Below are positions 24,794-32,586 of a stretch of DNA of 64,000 nucleotides, one piece after another. Both the position numbers and the translations under genes were made by a program. The stretch's first letter is position 1, and the number at the start of each line of letters is the position of its first letter. A model generated the notes under the pieces. The model worked only from the letters and a program-made list of their open reading frames with translations. It was not told the DNA's origin and made no database searches. Origin of the DNA: Actinoallomurus liliacearum (GTDB taxonomy: Bacteria; Actinomycetota; Actinomycetes; Streptosporangiales; Streptosporangiaceae). The stretch lies in NCBI RefSeq assembly GCF_039542035.1, contig NZ_BAABHJ010000015.1:1-64000 (forward strand). The letters run 5' to 3'.

Positions 24794-25028
24794 CCACCAG
24801 TTCCAAACGAGATCCTCAGGGATCCGCAGCCCGTCGCGAAGGTATGGACGGTGCCGGCACCCGATGTCGAAACGCCTCACGGCACCGTCGCGCCGATCAA
24901 CGCCCGTCGCACTTTAGCAATGGATGACTTACAGACTGCAATTACAGAGAACGCGCAGCGTTTGACCGTTTATGTGGCGATTTGTTCGCTAGTGTCGGAA
25001 TCGTTTGCCTCGAAACGGGGCGGGGCCG
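24794..25028. promoter_or_regulatory. Intergenic region before cvnA (probable conservon promoter)
   Basis: 235 bases between the diterpene cyclase stop and cvnA. The part 24900-25010 is clearly AT-richer than the rest of the window and is the likely promoter region for the cvn operon. No hairpin terminator was recognised here, so read-through from the terpene genes is possible. Confidence 0.4.
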
Positions 25029-26666
25029 TCAGTCGCCGATCGCCGTGTCCTCCCGGACCAGCGCCATCACTCCGGGATCGCGCCGCGCAAGACGCACCGC
25101 GGCCAGGACCGCCGCCCGTACGATCGCCGTCGGCCGGTAGAGGTCCTTGTCGTGCCAGAGCGCCGGACCGTCCCCTCCCGAATCCCCGGACCGGACCAGG
25201 TAGGCGTATCCGCGCGCCGCCGTGGCCCGGCAGGCGCCGTCGTCTGGTCCGACCAGGAGCAGGACCTGCGTCGCGTAGGCGGTCTCCTCCGCGGTGCCCT
25301 CCCACCGGCCCCACGAACCGTCGGCGCGCTGGGTCGCGAGCAGCCACCGCACGGCGCGCCGGACCGTCGCCCGCGCGCGGTCGCCGCCGAACCGGCCCAG
25401 GGCGAGCGCGCAGCACGCGGTGGCGTAGTACGGCGAGGCGTGCCACCGGTCGTGCCAGCTCCCGTCGGCCCGCTGATGGTCGCGCAGCAGCGCCGCCAGC
25501 CCGGGGACGACCTCCGCGATCCGCGGCGGGGAGTCCGGGCGCCGGACGAGGTACTGCCCGAACGCCTCCAGGACGTGGGCGTTGGTGCTGACGGAGAACC
25601 CGTCCTCACCCTGCCACGTGCAGAAGTGCTTCTCCATCCGGTACGGCTCCAGGCCGTCCAGCCCGAACGGCAGGCCGAGCAGGCCGAGCGCGTACAGCGC
25701 CCCGGCCGTGGTGTCCGCGTCGGCCGGCAGTCCTTCCCCGGCGGGCGTCCCGGCCGGGTCGAGGGCCTGCCGCAGACTGGAGAGGACGGTGGGCGGCACG
25801 GTCACGCCGATCCCGGCCCGTACGAGGGTGGTGATCACCCAGGCGCGCTCGAACACCGTGATCGGCAGCCCGCAGGGCACCGGGCCGCCATGCTGCTCGA
25901 CCACCATCTCCAGGAACCGCCGGGCGGGGTCCTCCGGGACGGGCGCCTCCCCGCCGAGCCAGGCCGCGGTGGCGGCCGGCGAGGCGCCGACGATCCCCGT
26001 CGGGCCTGGGCGCGCCGCCGGGACGCCGCGCGCGTCCCCGCCCACCGCCTCCAGGGCGTGAAGGAGCTTCTCCGGCGCCGCGGCCCCCGCGCCGAGCATC
26101 GCGCGTACGGCGGAGAGCCGCTTGGTGCCGTCCAGCCCGCGCGGCGTGCGCGGACGCCCACCGGCCGGCCCGCCCGCGACCCCCGGGACGGGACCCGCCA
26201 GGGCCCGGTCGATGGACTCGACGAGCGCGGCCGCGATGAGGTCGGCGGCGGGCATGTCCGGCATCGTCCGGCCGTCCAGCTCGTCGGCCAGCCGAGACAG
26301 CGCAGTCAGCCCCCGGTCGGCGGCCCGGGCCAGATCCGTACGGTCGTGGTCGCCGCCCGACCGGCGGAGCTCGGCCAGCAGCGCGTCGGTCGCGCTCAGC
26401 GTGGGGACGACGGCGTAGCCGTCCGGTCCGCCCCAGCCCCCGTCCGGCCGCTGCGCCGCCAGCAGGAAGTCGAGCCGCCGGGTGTGGCCCACCAGCCAGG
26501 GCGCCAGGGCCACGAGCCGTCCCGTCTCGTACACCGAGGGGGAGACCTGGCCCCAGGGCGTCGCCGCCAGCCCCGCCATCAGGTCGGCGGCCGCCGCCGT
26601 GACGTCCGGCGCCGCCGGGCCGGCCTGCTCGATCGTGCGCGCGGACGGGTCCCCGCCGACCGTCAC
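25029..26666 (-). CDS. Class II diterpene cyclase (labdane-type diphosphate synthase)
   Basis: 545 residues with beta/gamma alpha-barrel repeats of the squalene-hopene/ent-copalyl synthase group. QW-type repeats are seen at 72-79 (QRPDGGWG), 398-404 (QRADGSW) and 436-443 (QRADGSWG). The protonation motif DxDD appears as DADTT at 316-320, with Thr in the fourth position; the DxDTT variant has been described in Mycobacterium tuberculosis Rv3377c, so activity is plausible. It would cyclise geranylgeranyl diphosphate to a bicyclic diphosphate. The GTG start at 26666 overlaps the class I synthase stop as GTGA. GGPP synthase, class I synthase and P450 genes adjoin. Confidence 0.85.
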   Translation of the reverse strand: MTVGGDPSARTIEQAGPAAPDVTAAAADLMAGLAATPWGQVSPSVYETGRLVALAPWLVGHTRRLDFLLAAQRPDGGWGGPDGYAVVPTLSATDALLAELRRSGGDHDRTDLARAADRGLTALSRLADELDGRTMPDMPAADLIAAALVESIDRALAGPVPGVAGGPAGGRPRTPRGLDGTKRLSAVRAMLGAGAAAPEKLLHALEAVGGDARGVPAARPGPTGIVGASPAATAAWLGGEAPVPEDPARRFLEMVVEQHGGPVPCGLPITVFERAWVITTLVRAGIGVTVPPTVLSSLRQALDPAGTPAGEGLPADADTTAGALYALGLLGLPFGLDGLEPYRMEKHFCTWQGEDGFSVSTNAHVLEAFGQYLVRRPDSPPRIAEVVPGLAALLRDHQRADGSWHDRWHASPYYATACCALALGRFGGDRARATVRRAVRWLLATQRADGSWGRWEGTAEETAYATQVLLLVGPDDGACRATAARGYAYLVRSGDSGGDGPALWHDKDLYRPTAIVRAAVLAAVRLARRDPGVMALVREDTAIGD

Positions 26667-27556
26667 AGGGCCTCCCGTTGGTCGGTGGGCTCCTGGAACC
26701 CCTCGCAGAAGTCGACCTGGCGTTCCATGTACGCGGCCAGGTGCGGGTGACCGGCGCGCAGCGGGTCGAGGAGCGCCCGGAACCGCGCGCCGACCGCGGC
26801 GAGGTGGTCCCGTACCTCGCCCTCGGTGACCCCGGGCACCAGCGCGTTCAGGTCGCCCCGGGACAGGTCACGTTCGTAGGTGCCCAGGTCGTCGATCAGG
26901 CGCATGGTCCGCTGGGCCTCCCGGCTCGCCGCCATGATGGCGGGAACGTCCTCGGCCCGGGGCGCCTCGGCGGTGGCCGCCCAGTGCGAGACGAACGCGA
27001 ACGAGAAGCCGAGGTCGTCGGTGTTCTCCAGGCGGTCCGCGAAGCCGGGCGCGGAGCCGTCCGCGCGGGCCGCGTTCCCGTCCCGCTCGAGCGTCATCGC
27101 GGTGAGGAAGCGGCGCAGCTCCTCGCGCCAGACGTCCCGCAGCGCGGGGAACGCGGGCGACGACGCGAGGTCGTCGCGGATGTCGGCGAGGGCACGGGCC
27201 AGGTCGTCGCCGTCCGGGGCCGGCGCGCCGTCGGCGACCGCCAGGCACCGCTCGACCACGTTCCGCACCTCGGCCCGGGGCGTCGCGGCATGGCCGATGA
27301 GCCGCTCGACGCCGGAGCTCCAGACGGCGACGCGGTTCGTCATCCGAAGCTCGGCCGCGCCGAGCCACGGCGCGCTGAACGCCGTGCGGAGGCAGACGGT
27401 GTTGAACAGAGTGGCGTCGAACGGCTCGGCGCCGAACAGGCCCTCGTAGCGCGCGGTCCACTCTCGCGCCTCGCGCTGGGCGCGGCCGGCGACGGCGCAG
27501 ACCCGCCCGCTCTCGACGGCGGGCAGGACCGTGCCACTGATGTCGGAAAGAGTCAT
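26663..27556 (-). CDS. Class I terpene synthase with atypical first metal motif
   Basis: 297 residues, all-helical. DDLGTYERD at 222-230 matches the second metal motif (N/D)Dxx(S/T)xxx(E/D), and a conserved DLNAL follows it. At the expected place for the Asp-rich DDxxD motif, about 138 residues earlier, the sequence reads VWSSGVERLIG (78-88), with no Asp pair. It would act on the bicyclic diphosphate from the class II enzyme, but the missing Asp-rich motif leaves mechanism and even activity open. ATG at 27556 has GAAGGAGG upstream, provided by the micro-ORF repeat whose stop overlaps it. Confidence 0.8.
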   Translation of the reverse strand: MTLSDISGTVLPAVESGRVCAVAGRAQREAREWTARYEGLFGAEPFDATLFNTVCLRTAFSAPWLGAAELRMTNRVAVWSSGVERLIGHAATPRAEVRNVVERCLAVADGAPAPDGDDLARALADIRDDLASSPAFPALRDVWREELRRFLTAMTLERDGNAARADGSAPGFADRLENTDDLGFSFAFVSHWAATAEAPRAEDVPAIMAASREAQRTMRLIDDLGTYERDLSRGDLNALVPGVTEGEVRDHLAAVGARFRALLDPLRAGHPHLAAYMERQVDFCEGFQEPTDQREAL

Positions 27557-27624
27557 GAGGCCTCCTTCGTCGGCCTCATGACCAAGGTGCTCTGCTCACC
27601 GATTCCCTCGCTTCGCTCGGTCAT
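27553..27624 (-). CDS. 23-codon repeated micro-ORF, copy 3 (between P450 and terpene synthase)
   Basis: ATG at 27624, nine bases after the P450 stop; TGA at 27555-27553 overlaps the terpene synthase ATG. The peptide starts MTERSEGIGEQ and ends PTKEAS, and has the same 23-codon length as the copy at 19920-19991. The first eight codons and the ribosome-binding segment GACGAAGGAGG are nearly identical in DNA, the centre is diverged. Its position links P450 and synthase translation. Confidence 0.5.
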   Translation of the reverse strand: MTERSEGIGEQSTLVMRPTKEAS

Positions 27625-27633
27625 GAGCGCGCC

Positions 27634-29010
27634 TCAGACGTTCGAGGTGACGCGGCCGCGAGGACGCAGCAGGAACTGGATCCGCTCGCTCGGCTTCAGG
27701 GTCAGCCCGAGCCGGGGCTCGATCGACGGTGAGCCGTGGATCACCGGCTCGAACCGGCTCAGCATCGCCGCCATGATGAGCTGTGCCTCGATGGTGAAGA
27801 AGTAACTGCCGACGCACTGGTGCGGGCCGCCGCTGAAGGTGAGGAACGCGAACCGGTGCCGCGACTGCCCGGGCGCGAATCGCTCGGGGTCGAAGACCCG
27901 CGGATCGGGCCACACATCGGCCAGCCGGTGCGTGAGATAGGGACTGATGACGAGGATCGATCCCTTTCGAATGCGGACGCCGTCGATGACGTCGTCCGCG
28001 ACGACGGTTCGGGGAATGATCCACCCCGGGCTGTAGAGCCGCAGTACCTCTTGGGTGACCATTTTGGCGTACCGCAGCTCGGACAGGTGGGCGCGCCTCG
28101 GGTGATCCGTCCCGACCACCCGGTCGATCTCCGCGTAGAGCTTGGCGGCGATGTCCGGCCGGGAGTCGAGCACCATCCAGAGGAAGGACAGGATGCTCAC
28201 CGAGGTCTCCGTCGCGGCCACGAACAGGGCGACCACCCCGTCGCGGATGTTCTGCTCGTCGAGGCCGTTGCCGTTCTCGTCGCGCGCCCGGATGAGCCGG
28301 GAGACGATGTCGCCGCCGTCCGCGCCCCGTCGGCGGGAGTCGCGGACGATCGGAAAGATCAGGTCGTCGACCGCCTGGACGGCGCGGCGGAACGCGCGGT
28401 CACCCGGGAGCGGCACCCAGAACGGCACGAACGGGAGCAGCATCCGCGAGCGGAAGGAGGACGTCGTCGCGGTCGCCAGCACCCGGCCGAGTTCGTCGAT
28501 CTGGTCGAGGGGCATCTTGTCGCCGACGATGACGCGCGTGATCGCCCGATAGACCAGCCGGGTCATCTCGTCGGCGGCGTCGACCGGGCGGTCGACCGCC
28601 CGGTCGGCGAGCTCGTCGACGGCCTCGACGATGGCCCTGGCCACGTCGTCCGTGAAGGAAGCGATGTTCGGACCGGAGAACATGGCCTGGTAGGCGCCCT
28701 TCTTGAGCGCCCACGCCGGGTCCGCGCCCGAGGGCTCGCCGACCAGCCGGCTGAGCGGCTTCCACAGCAGACCCTCGCGACGGTAGTTGTCGGCGTGATC
28801 GCGGAGGACGTGCTGCACATGGTCGGGATGGGTCACCAGGTAAGGGCGGAACGGTCCGACGACGCCCAGTCGCACGATGTCGCCATCGGAGATCCTGCCG
28901 ACCTCGTCCGTCGCCTGAACGGGATCGCGCAGCAGTGCCGGGAGAAAGCGGAACGAGGAAATGGTCTTCGCGTCCCGTGGTCTGGGCATTCGAGCGTCGG
29001 TCGACGTCAC
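27634..29010 (-). CDS. Cytochrome P450 of the diterpenoid cluster
   Basis: 458 residues. I-helix VALFVAATETSVS; K-helix QEVLRLYSP (ExxR); PERF region FDPERFAP; heme-binding loop FSGGPHQCVGS with the Cys ligand near residue 400. All key residues are present. It lacks a membrane anchor, so it is a soluble bacterial P450 needing ferredoxin partners, which are not encoded here. It most likely hydroxylates the diterpene made by the two neighbouring synthases. The start is GTG at 29010; an in-frame ATG at 28989 is possible. Confidence 0.93.
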   Translation of the reverse strand: MTSTDARMPRPRDAKTISSFRFLPALLRDPVQATDEVGRISDGDIVRLGVVGPFRPYLVTHPDHVQHVLRDHADNYRREGLLWKPLSRLVGEPSGADPAWALKKGAYQAMFSGPNIASFTDDVARAIVEAVDELADRAVDRPVDAADEMTRLVYRAITRVIVGDKMPLDQIDELGRVLATATTSSFRSRMLLPFVPFWVPLPGDRAFRRAVQAVDDLIFPIVRDSRRRGADGGDIVSRLIRARDENGNGLDEQNIRDGVVALFVAATETSVSILSFLWMVLDSRPDIAAKLYAEIDRVVGTDHPRRAHLSELRYAKMVTQEVLRLYSPGWIIPRTVVADDVIDGVRIRKGSILVISPYLTHRLADVWPDPRVFDPERFAPGQSRHRFAFLTFSGGPHQCVGSYFFTIEAQLIMAAMLSRFEPVIHGSPSIEPRLGLTLKPSERIQFLLRPRGRVTSNV

Positions 29011-29661
29011 AGTCGTCCCAATCTGGAAAGTCGATGGCGGAATCCGGGAATGGCGGATCGACGCCGGGGAGTTTCGCCGTCGTGATCGATAAAGGAGGCG
29101 CGGCGATCGAGTCCTGTCTGGTCAGGAGGGTGTCAGCCGAGCAGGGAAGACGGAATTCAGGCCGCCGTTGCGGCCGATGCCTCGTTTAACACGCCAATCC
29201 TCGCCTCTTTGTGGTCAGCGATCCGAAATGTCACATGAGTCGTACACATGACGCTACTAACTATAAGGTAAGGATGTCGTTACCTCGTTCGTCGGGAGCG
29301 CCGGGGAGGGGCGGAACGCCGGAGACGGTGCCGGTCTCCGGGGCGGCTCGAAGGGGCGCGCGGAGAGCGGTCGGCGTTCCGGGCGGACCCGAATGACGCG
29401 ACGGAGCCGACGCGGCGCGGTCCGCGCTGAGCAGCGCGAACGGGCCCGCGGGAGGCGTGGCCGCGGGCGTGGCCGGAGACGGAAGGGCGGTGCGGGCGGG
29501 AGTGCGCGGCGGGTGCCAGAGGGGCTGGAGTCCCACGGCCCGCGCTCGCCGGGGTGCGGAGTGTGATTTTCTTCTCAGCGAAACCCAGGTTTGGGCCTGT
29601 CCAACTGTCGGGAATGCGTAGTTCGTCGATCTTCCTACCTTGGCCGCGGAACGGACCCCGT
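29011..29661. promoter_or_regulatory. Divergent promoter region of the diterpenoid cluster
   Basis: 650 bases between the divergent P450 and GGPP synthase genes with no convincing gene. The part 29190-29290 is AT-richer than its surroundings. It contains AGGTAA at 29266-29271 and TTACCT at 29280-29285, a 6-bp inverted repeat with an eight-base spacer that could be an operator. The remainder up to 29560 is GC-rich without recognised features. Confidence 0.45.
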
Positions 29662-30729
29662 ATGCCTCTCGACGTCTCCCCGCCGGCGGAGGCCGGTGAC
29701 GACGCCGCCGTGATCCTGTCCCGTTGGAGTTCGCTGGCCGCCCCGGCCCTGCGGGCGGCGGTCGAGACGTTGCATCCCTGGCCGGCCCGGATGGCGGCGT
29801 ACGCCTTCGGCTGGGCCGGCCGCGACGGACGGCCGTCGGGCGGGAGCCCGGCGACCGGCGGCAAGGGCCTCCGGCCCGCGCTCGTGCTGCTGTGCGCCGG
29901 AGCGGCCGGAGCGCCCGCCGATTCGGCGCTGGCCGGCGCGGTCGCGGTCGAGCTGGTGCACGCCTTCTCCCTCGTGCACGACGACATCATGGACGGCGAC
30001 GAGCGTCGTCGGCACCGCGCGTCGGTGTGGCGCGCCTACGGGGTCGGGCCCGCCATCCTGACCGGCGACGCGCTCCTCGCCCTGGCGATGGCGACGCTGG
30101 CCCGGGTGCCGGGGCCCGGCGCGGCGGCCGCCATGGAGCGGTTGTCGGCCACGCTCATCGAGCTGGTGCACGGTCAGGCCGAGGACATCGCCTTCGAGGG
30201 CCGGCCCTGGACCGGGCGGGACGCGGTCACGGTCGAGGAGTACGTCGCGATGGCGGAGGCCAAGACGGGTGCGCTGCTCGGCTGCGCCGCGGCGATCGGG
30301 TGCCTGCTCGGCGGGGGCCCGCCGGAGCGGGCGGAGCGGATCGCGGTGATGGGACGGCAACTCGGTCTGGCCTTCCAGATGACGGACGACCTTCTCGGCA
30401 TCTGGGGCGATCCCTCCGTCACCGGCAAGCCCGCGTCGAGTGACCTGCGGCGCGGCAAGAAGACCCTGCCGGTCCTCGCCGCGCTGGAATCCGGCACGCC
30501 GGCCGCGCGGCGGCTGGAGGAGGTCCTCGCGGCGCCGCTCACCGGCGAGGAGGAGCTCGAGCTGGCACGGAACCTGATCGAGGACGCCGGTGGACGGAGG
30601 CGGACCCGGGAGCGGGCCGCCGCCTGCCTGCGCCGGGCGCTCCACGTCCTCCACGCCGAAGGCGTGGGCGGCCCCGCCGCCGAGGACCTCGCGGTGCTCT
30701 TCGGTCTTCTCCTCGACCGAGCCCGCTGA
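29662..30729 (+). CDS. Geranylgeranyl diphosphate synthase (polyprenyl synthetase)
   Basis: 355 residues. GGKGLRPALVLL opens the family core; LVHDDIMDGDERRRH is the first Asp-rich motif DDxxxxD-RR; FQMTDDLLGIWGD is the second. The residues ahead of the first motif (AFSLVHDD) are small apart from one Phe, compatible with a C20 product, but chain length cannot be fixed by eye. It would feed the class II cyclase at 25029. The ATG at 29662 follows GGAACGGA. The frame is open upstream to 29554 without a better start. Confidence 0.9.
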   Translation: MPLDVSPPAEAGDDAAVILSRWSSLAAPALRAAVETLHPWPARMAAYAFGWAGRDGRPSGGSPATGGKGLRPALVLLCAGAAGAPADSALAGAVAVELVHAFSLVHDDIMDGDERRRHRASVWRAYGVGPAILTGDALLALAMATLARVPGPGAAAAMERLSATLIELVHGQAEDIAFEGRPWTGRDAVTVEEYVAMAEAKTGALLGCAAAIGCLLGGGPPERAERIAVMGRQLGLAFQMTDDLLGIWGDPSVTGKPASSDLRRGKKTLPVLAALESGTPAARRLEEVLAAPLTGEEELELARNLIEDAGGRRRTRERAAACLRRALHVLHAEGVGGPAAEDLAVLFGLLLDRAR

Positions 30730-30761
30730 CCGGCGTCGAGCTTAATGATCTACAACGTAAA

Positions 30762-30795
30762 GGCGGCGACTCGTCCGCCGGCGAGAGTCGCCGCC
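30762..30795. terminator. Stem-loop terminator after the GGPP synthase gene
   Basis: GGCGGCGACTC at 30762-30772 and GAGTCGCCGCC at 30785-30795 form a perfect 11-bp stem with a 12-base loop, in the gap between convergent stops at 30729 and 30809. It marks the right border of the terpene cluster. Confidence 0.8.
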
Positions 30796-30808
30796 GCGAC
30801 CGCGTCGA

Positions 30809-31552
30809 TCAGCTCCCGGCGCGCCGCGCCGAGAACTCGAGGCGTACGTAGTCGACCACCGGCTCGGGCAGCTCCGCGGCGACCGCCCGCACGAAGTCGC
30901 GGTGCTCGGCGGCCGGGAGCCGGTCGAGCTGTGCGCCGAGGACCACGGTGGTCAGGTAGCTCTCGAACTGCTCGCCCGCCTCCAGCCGGGCCGGGTCCGG
31001 TACGAGGGCGACCTCGACGTCGGTGAAGCCGGCCGCCTCCAGGCGCCGCCGGGTCTCCTCCGCGCCGGCGAAGTTCCACGTCTGGGGCTCCTCTCCGGTG
31101 ACCTTCGCCAGGGCCGCCCGCACCCGGGCGACGTTGCCGTGCCCACCGCAGTCGGCGACGAACGGCGCACCCGGCCGAAGCGCCCGCGCGATGTTCGCGA
31201 ACAGTGTGTCGTGTTCGTGGATCCAGTGGAAGGTCGCGACGCTGAACGCGGCGTCGGCGCCTGTGATCGGCAACGGCCGGGTGAGGTCGGCCTGATGCAT
31301 GTCGACCCGGTCGAGGCGGTCCGCGAGCCTGTCGCGGAGCCGGTCCAGCATCCGTGCCGATCCGTCCACCGCGATGACGCGTCCCCGCGGCAGCAGTTCC
31401 AGCAGCGCCTCCGTGTCGCGGCCGGTGCCGCAGCCGGCCTCCAGCACCGTCTCGGCGCCGGTCAACGGCAGCCGCTCGAGGGTGCGCCGGCCCCAGCGCA
31501 GATGCGGCAGCGGGAGGGAGTCGTACGTCGCGGCGTCCCATTCTCTGATCAC
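30809..31552 (-). CDS. SAM-dependent methyltransferase, trans-aconitate methyltransferase-like
   Basis: About 247 residues. Class I Rossmann fold: VLEAGCGTGRDTEAL (motif I), VIAVDGSARML (motif II), ADAAFSVATFHWIHEHD (motif IV) and a C-terminal segment resembling Tam-type enzymes (YVRLEFSARR). GTG at 31552 is preferred since AAGGGG is about eight bases upstream; a GTG at 31561 abuts it. The gene lies beyond the terminator of the terpene cluster and converges on it, so a role in diterpenoid tailoring is possible but not supported. Confidence 0.8.
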   Translation of the reverse strand: MIREWDAATYDSLPLPHLRWGRRTLERLPLTGAETVLEAGCGTGRDTEALLELLPRGRVIAVDGSARMLDRLRDRLADRLDRVDMHQADLTRPLPITGADAAFSVATFHWIHEHDTLFANIARALRPGAPFVADCGGHGNVARVRAALAKVTGEEPQTWNFAGAEETRRRLEAAGFTDVEVALVPDPARLEAGEQFESYLTTVVLGAQLDRLPAAEHRDFVRAVAAELPEPVVDYVRLEFSARRAGS

Positions 31553-31589
31553 GGTGATCACCCCTTCTCGCCGATCACCTTAGCGACTA

Positions 31590-31621
31590 TCTCACATTAC
31601 AAGAAGAATCGTCTCACATTA
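31590..31621. repeat. Direct repeat TCTCACATTA x2 upstream of the methyltransferase
   Basis: Identical 10-mers at 31590-31599 and 31612-31621, 22 bases apart (about two helical turns), in an AT-rich stretch between divergent starts at 31552 and 31734. Suggests two binding sites for one regulator on the same DNA face. Nearby TTGCGTATACTGA at about 31644 looks promoter-like. Confidence 0.4.
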
Positions 31622-31733
31622 TGAACAGAGCGACAGGATGCTTGCGTATACTGAAAGTAGCGAGTTGACTACTTAATGTGGCTGCACTGTCTCGTGCGCA
31701 TAGTCGGCCCGCCGCGTCCCGGGCACGGCTCGC

Positions 31734-31910
31734 GTGAACGACGACCTCGCCCGGGCGCTTCAGGAGTTCCGCAGCGTCCTTGCGCTGCCGACGGTCGGGC
31801 GGGCGAGCCGCCTCGCGGATCTGGGCGAGCTGCGGCGGCTGATCGAGAGCTATCCCGAGGAGGCGCGCGTGATCCTGCGGGAGGTCACCGGAGACTCGCC
31901 GGTCGCGTGA
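31734..31910 (+). CDS. Small conserved-looking hypothetical protein (58 aa)
   Basis: GTG at 31734 to TGA at 31908-31910. The sequence starts VNDDLARALQEFRSVLALP and ends REVTGDSPVA. Its amphipathic helices (RASRLADLGELRRLIESYPEEARVIL) and typical high-GC codon bias suggest real coding. It stops ten bases before the convergent methyltransferase. No family recognised; the ribosome-binding site is weak. Confidence 0.45.
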   Translation: MNDDLARALQEFRSVLALPTVGRASRLADLGELRRLIESYPEEARVILREVTGDSPVA

Positions 31911-31919
31911 CCCGGAGGT

Positions 31920-32573
31920 TCAGGATCCGGCGGGCCTGCGGAACTCCGCGCGCCAGCGGCGTACGGGCGGGTCCTCGTCGTCGAAGAGGTCCTCGATCCG
32001 TACGGCGGGCAGGGGGAACGACTCGACCTCGGCGCGGGTCAGCGGCCAGGGCATCCGGCCCGGATCGTCGCTCTCCTCCCTGGCGCGCGCGATGACGAGC
32101 AGGGTCCCGCCCGGGGCGACCAGGTCGGCGACGCCGGCGATGGCGCGCCTCCGCGCCTCCCCGCGCAGCACCTGGACGGTGTAGCTCTCGACGACCAGGT
32201 CGAAGGCCCGCCGCCACTCCGGGGGAGGGGAGAGCAGGTCCGCCGCGTGGTACTCCACGCGGGAGTCCGGGAAACGGGAGCGGGCACGCGCGACGGCGGA
32301 CTCGGAGACGTCGAAGGCGGTCACGTGGTGGCCGAGCCCGGCGAGGTACTCGGCGTCGTCGCCCAGCCCGCAGCCGACGACCACGGCGCGATCCGAACCC
32401 GGGCGCGCCCACGCCCGCAGCATCGGGTTGGGCGCCAGGTCGGCCCAGGGCACCGCCGCCTCCCCGCGGTCGGCCGCCGCGTACAGCCGCTCGAACCATC
32501 CCGTGGCGTCACCCGCGGCGATCGACTCGGCGGCCAGCCGCCGCGCGTACCCCCGCTGCTCTTCGACGTTCAT
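31920..32573 (-). CDS. Class I SAM-dependent methyltransferase (thiopurine methyltransferase-like)
   Basis: 217 residues. RAVVVGCGLGDDAEYLAGLGHHVTAFDVSESAVARAR is the SAM-binding core; DLLSPPPEWRRAFDLVVESYTVQVL and PGGTLLVIARAR are later motifs. The N-terminal WFERLYAAADRGEAAVPWADLAPNPML resembles the WExxY-type entry of the TehB/thiopurine methyltransferase group. Substrate unknown. ATG at 32573, 13 bases after the stop of the upstream secreted hydrolase, so they may be co-transcribed. Confidence 0.8.
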   Translation of the reverse strand: MNVEEQRGYARRLAAESIAAGDATGWFERLYAAADRGEAAVPWADLAPNPMLRAWARPGSDRAVVVGCGLGDDAEYLAGLGHHVTAFDVSESAVARARSRFPDSRVEYHAADLLSPPPEWRRAFDLVVESYTVQVLRGEARRRAIAGVADLVAPGGTLLVIARAREESDDPGRMPWPLTRAEVESFPLPAVRIEDLFDDEDPPVRRWRAEFRRPAGS

Positions 32574-32586
32574 CGCGACGGCCTCG

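Noticed and set aside
22769..25591. Plus-strand open frame of 940 codons opposite cvnA and the class II cyclase
   Set aside because: Crosses a promoter region and two genes with diagnostic motifs on the other strand; no domain seen.
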